In this document: piece by piece, positions 6,829 to 8,748 of the stretch | Numbering within the stretch: position 1 is the first letter of the stretch | Layout: each line of letters begins with the position of its first letter | Source of the DNA: Treponema sp. | Lineage (GTDB): Bacteria > Spirochaetota > Spirochaetia > Treponematales > Treponemataceae | Length of the DNA stretch: 8,748 bases | Direction: 5' to 3' | NCBI GenBank assembly: GCA_017622055.1 | Contig: JAGARY010000200.1 | Location: 1 to 8,748 of the forward strand | Made by a program: the position numbers and the translations under genes | Notes under the pieces: generated by a model | What the model was told of the DNA's origin: nothing | Databases searched by the model: none | The model's input: only the letters and a program-made list of their open reading frames with translations

Positions 6829-7080
6829 TTATGCCATGTAAGGAACAAGAGCTTCAACAACATCTTTTACTGTTTTTACAGACTTGAAGATTGAAGGATC
6901 AACGTTACCTTTGTCTTTAGCCATAAATTCTTTCATTTTTACAATTAAGTCAATTGAATCAATAGAATCTAAGTCTAAATCATCACCCAAAAGAGCATCC
7001 ATTGTAATATCAGCTTCGTCAATTTCGAATTCTGAAATAAGGATTTCTTTTAATTTTGCAAAAATTTCGTCATTTGACAT
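6829..7080 (-). CDS. Acyl carrier protein 2 of the polyene synthase (ApeF-like)
   Basis: 83 residues, normal size for a stand-alone acyl carrier protein. The phosphopantetheine site is Ser39 in GDDLDLDSIDSIDLIV, with the usual Asp-Ser-Ile-Asp signature at helix 2. The protein is very acidic, as expected. I start it at ATG 7080: GAGGA lies 8 bases upstream, while an in-frame GTG at 7095 would add only RINYM and would place the Shine-Dalgarno inside the gene. It begins 15 bases after the first carrier gene and ends 9 bases before the ligase. Its signature (DSIDSIDL) differs from that of its neighbour (DSIDALEL), so the two are not a recent duplication. In characterised polyene systems two different carriers take distinct chain-building tasks; which does which here cannot be read from sequence. 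Confidence 0.9.
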   Translation of the reverse strand: MSNDEIFAKLKEILISEFEIDEADITMDALLGDDLDLDSIDSIDLIVKMKEFMAKDKGNVDPSIFKSVKTVKDVVEALVPYMA

Positions 7081-7095
7081 ATAATTTATCCTCAC

Positions 7096-7359
7096 TTATT
7101 TTCCAGCATTTTGAGCTGTAATATATTCCGCTAAAGCATCAACAGATGCAAAATGTTTTTTTGATTCTTCACTTTCAGATGTAAATTTTACACCAATTTT
7201 TTTCTTTAAAGCTACACCTAATTCCAAAGCATCAATTGAATCAAGCCCAAGACCTTCTCCAAATAATGGGTCTGAATCCACAATGTTTTCTGGAGTAATA
7301 TCTTCTAACTGGAGCGAAGAAATTATAACTTCTTTAATTTCTCTTTTCAAAGTTTCCAT
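7096..7359 (-). CDS. Acyl carrier protein 1 of the polyene synthase (ApeE-like)
   Basis: 87 residues with the phosphopantetheine attachment site at Ser41 in DPLFGEGLGLDSIDALELGV (30-49), a very characteristic string for the first carrier protein of aryl polyene clusters. This is the first gene of the minus-strand operon. The start codon at 7357-7359 touches an AT hairpin whose loop holds GGGCT, the only G-rich stretch upstream, so its ribosome site is weak or structured. A second, divergent acyl carrier gene follows after 15 bases. The inferred role is carrying the aryl starter or the growing polyene chain between ligase, ketosynthase, reductase and dehydratase. Confidence 0.92.
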   Translation of the reverse strand: METLKREIKEVIISSLQLEDITPENIVDSDPLFGEGLGLDSIDALELGVALKKKIGVKFTSESEESKKHFASVDALAEYITAQNAGK

Positions 7360-7380
7360 AAAAAATAGCCCATTTTTTAT
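7358..7380 (-). promoter_or_regulatory. Leader hairpin spanning the start of the first acyl carrier gene
   Basis: On the minus-strand transcript a perfect 9-bp AT inverted repeat (ATAAAAAAT / ATTTTTTAT) encloses a 5-base GGGCT loop and ends on the first two bases of the ATG at 7359. The loop is the only candidate ribosome-binding stretch for this gene. Folding would show the G-rich loop while tying up part of the start codon. The stem is weak, so a temperature-sensitive effect on translation is possible. This is inference from sequence only. Confidence 0.4.
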
Positions 7381-7395
7381 TAATCTGCGATTACA

Positions 7396-7442
7396 AATAT
7401 AGCACGCACGACTATGATAAAATAAAACATAAAAAAAAGCAA
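7396..7442 (-). promoter_or_regulatory. Candidate promoters for the acyl carrier operon
   Basis: Two overlapping options on the minus strand. One is an extended -10, TGCTATATT, at 7404-7396, which would give a leader of about 30 bases. The other is TTGCTT at 7442-7437, a 17-base spacer and TATCAT at 7419-7414. Both lie in the 174-bp divergent gap and could drive the two carriers, ligase, dehydratase, glycosyltransferase and acyltransferase. They are close matches in AT-rich DNA; mapping of the RNA 5' end would choose between them. Confidence 0.45.
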
Positions 7443-7492
7443 TAGGATTTTTTCTTTATCACAATATATACACTTGAAATTTACTCATTTTT

Positions 7493-7510
7493 AGAATATT
7501 CTTCTATAAT
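7493..7510 (+). promoter_or_regulatory. -10 box and adjoining palindrome upstream of the methyltransferase
   Basis: A perfect TATAAT at 7505-7510 lies 23 bases before the methyltransferase ATG. A perfect 10-bp palindrome, AGAATATTCT (7493-7502), sits two bases upstream of it, in the spacer. No good -35 is found at 16-18 bases (the best is TTACTC at 18), which would fit a promoter needing an activator, or one blocked by a repressor on the palindrome. The translation start has GGGG at 7524-7527 as its ribosome site. Confidence 0.4.
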
Positions 7511-7533
7511 AATTATAAACATCGGGGTCTTAT

Positions 7534-8652
7534 ATGGATTCATCTTTTTTTGATATTAACAAATTTAAAAATGACAATATTCGTGCTGTAGATGCAAAAT
7601 TTGAAGCAAACAAAATTGCCTTTGCTCCATTGGCATTTCAAGCAATAAAAACAATGATTAATCTTGGAATTTTACAAGCAATTGAAGCTGCAGATGATGA
7701 AGGAATTTCAAGAAAAGACTTAGCGGAAAAAACAAATATTTCGGAATATGGTGTTGGTGTTCTTTGTGAAATGGCACTCGGAATGAACGTTATTAAGTTA
7801 ACAGAAGATTCTAATTCAGATCCAAAAACAGAAAAATATAAACTTGGAAAAATTGGTTGGATGCTTTTAGAAGACGACCTTTGTAAAGTTAATTTTTGGT
7901 TCACAAATGACATTTGTTACGAAGGTGCTTGGGACTTAGAAAAATCAATTGTAAATGGAAAACCAGAAGGCCTAAAAGTTTTTGGCGACCAATGGACAAC
8001 TGTTTACGAAGCCCTTTCTACACTTCCAGAAAAAGCTAAAAAAAGTTGGTTCGATTTTGACCATTTTTATTCAGACATTGCATTCCCAGAAGCGTTGCCA
8101 ATTGTTTTCAGTAAAAATCCAAAAACAATTTTGGACATTGGTGGAAACACAGGAAAATGGTCTATTACTTGTTGTAAATATAATCCAGATGTAAAAATGA
8201 CAATTTGCGATTTGCCAGGTCAAACAGCAGTTGCAGAAAAAAATGCCGCAGAAGCAGGTTTTGCAGACAGAGTAAGTTTTAGCGTTGGAAACGTTTTGCA
8301 TGAATCAACAAAATTGCCAAAAGATCCAGATGCAGTTTGGATGAGCCAATTCTTAGATTGTTTTTCTTTACATCAAGTAACTAAAATCTTAAAGAAAGTT
8401 CACGAAGCTGCAAACGAAAATACAAATGTTTGGGTTTTGGAACCACTTTGGGATCAACAAAAATTTGAAGCAAGTTCTTATGCTTTACAAGGAACTTCAT
8501 TATATTTTACTTGTATTGCAAACGGAAACAGCAAAATGTATCGTTATCAAGAACTTGTTGATGCAATTGAAGAAGCAGGATTTAAACTAGATTGTGCACA
8601 CCATAATTTGGGTTCAAATGCTTATTCATTGCTTTGTTTTAAGAAAAAATAA
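7534..8652 (+). CDS. SAM-dependent class I methyltransferase of the aryl polyene cluster
   Basis: 372 residues with the two-domain plan of O-methyltransferase-type enzymes. An N-terminal winged-helix/dimerisation region occupies about 20-115 (KIAFAPLAFQAIKTMINLGI, then the EKTNISEYGVGVLCEM helix), followed by a Rossmann domain from about 195. SAM-binding motif I is ILDIGGNTGKW at 199-209, with acidic Asp226 after strand 2 in TICDLPG. Further blocks are SFSVGNVLHES (248-258), VWMSQFLDCFS (268-278) and VWVLEPLWDQ (299-308). Homologues stand beside the chain-length factor in polyene and flexirubin-type clusters, where the aryl head group carries methyl groups. Whether this one methylates carbon or oxygen cannot be told. 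The start at 7534 gives a normal N-terminus and has GGGG 6 bases upstream. It reads divergently from the carrier operon, and its stop overlaps the next start by one base (TAATG). Confidence 0.85.
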   Translation: MDSSFFDINKFKNDNIRAVDAKFEANKIAFAPLAFQAIKTMINLGILQAIEAADDEGISRKDLAEKTNISEYGVGVLCEMALGMNVIKLTEDSNSDPKTEKYKLGKIGWMLLEDDLCKVNFWFTNDICYEGAWDLEKSIVNGKPEGLKVFGDQWTTVYEALSTLPEKAKKSWFDFDHFYSDIAFPEALPIVFSKNPKTILDIGGNTGKWSITCCKYNPDVKMTICDLPGQTAVAEKNAAEAGFADRVSFSVGNVLHESTKLPKDPDAVWMSQFLDCFSLHQVTKILKKVHEAANENTNVWVLEPLWDQQKFEASSYALQGTSLYFTCIANGNSKMYRYQELVDAIEEAGFKLDCAHHNLGSNAYSLLCFKKK

Positions 8653-8748
8653 TGAAAGAATTATATTTATCACACATTTCACCTTGGGCTCCTGGTTTGT
8701 TAGATAATAAAGAAAATTGGCAAAAATGGGCAATAGGTGAATTAGATG
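8652..8748 (+). CDS. Start of a beta-ketoacyl synthase-like chain-length factor (ApeC-like), 3' end cut off
   Basis: Only 32 codons are visible. They begin MKELYLSHISPWAPGL and continue with NWQKWAIGE. The pattern 'W-A-P-G-L ... W..WA.GE' is the hallmark N-terminus of the ketosynthase N-terminal-like family PF13723, which in aryl polyene clusters is the chain-length-factor partner (ApeC) of a catalytic ketosynthase (ApeO). The ATG shares its first base with the methyltransferase stop (TAATG), so translation is coupled. The protein is identified from its first residues only; the rest lies beyond the window. Confidence 0.75.
   Translation, partial: MKELYLSHISPWAPGLLDNKENWQKWAIGELD

Noticed and set aside
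7081..7095. GTG start for the second acyl carrier protein
   Set aside because: It adds five residues that overlap the Shine-Dalgarno of the better ATG at 7080.
7982..8301. Plus-strand (7982-8194) and minus-strand (8071-8301) open frames inside the methyltransferase
   Set aside because: They are shadow frames of a gene with intact motifs, and show no domain of their own.
1..8748. tRNA, rRNA, CRISPR array, phage or insertion sequence
   Set aside because: None seen: no transposase or integrase reading frame, no spaced direct repeats and no recognisable RNA gene.

Overview
The window carries about half of an aryl polyene (APE)-type biosynthetic gene cluster, the gene family that makes carotenoid-like polyene-aryl pigments attached to the outer membrane and is related to the flexirubin and xanthomonadin clusters. 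Ten protein genes are visible, two of them cut by the window edges, and almost every base is coding. The DNA is strongly AT-rich, roughly one third GC by eye. Several genes have usable Shine-Dalgarno sequences. The LolA-like carrier, the LpxL-type acyltransferase and the MMPL exporter imply a two-membrane (diderm) bacterium. The host is not certain: a low-GC gut or rumen spirochaete (Treponema-like) is my best guess, resting mainly on a remembered resemblance of one GC-rich intergenic repeat. Fibrobacterota, Bacteroidota or a low-GC proteobacterium remain possible.

Layout. A minus-strand operon runs leftward from about 7400: two acyl carrier proteins (7359-7096 and 7080-6829); a fusion of a COG4648-type membrane domain to an AMP-forming acyl ligase (6819-4792); a hot-dog dehydratase (4777-4409); a 119-bp GC-rich multi-hairpin element (4283-4401); a family 2 glycosyltransferase (4247-3510); and an LpxL-type acyltransferase (3503-2517). 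After a 123-bp gap with its own promoter-like sequence come a LolA-like protein (2393-1761) and an MMPL/RND exporter (from 1786, running off the left edge). On the plus strand, starting from a 174-bp divergent promoter region, lie a SAM-dependent methyltransferase (7534-8652) and, overlapping its stop by one base, the first 32 codons of a ketosynthase-like chain-length-factor gene that runs off the right edge.

How the genes fit together. By analogy with characterised APE pathways, the ligase loads an aromatic acid starter onto an acyl carrier protein. Ketosynthase/chain-length factor, ketoreductase and dehydratase cycles then build the polyene, and the methyltransferase decorates the aryl head group. 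The glycosyltransferase and acyltransferase attach the product to a lipid or sugar anchor, and the LolA-like protein with the MMPL exporter moves it to the outer membrane. The ketoreductase, the catalytic ketosynthases, a thioesterase and any gene for the aromatic starter are not in this window and would be expected in the flanks.

Compared with the proteobacterial order as I remember it (apeE-F-G-H-I-J-K-L-M), synteny is kept. However, G and H are fused, J is split into separate glycosyltransferase and acyltransferase genes, K (thioesterase) is absent from its place, and the methyltransferase/chain-length-factor arm is inverted into a divergent unit.
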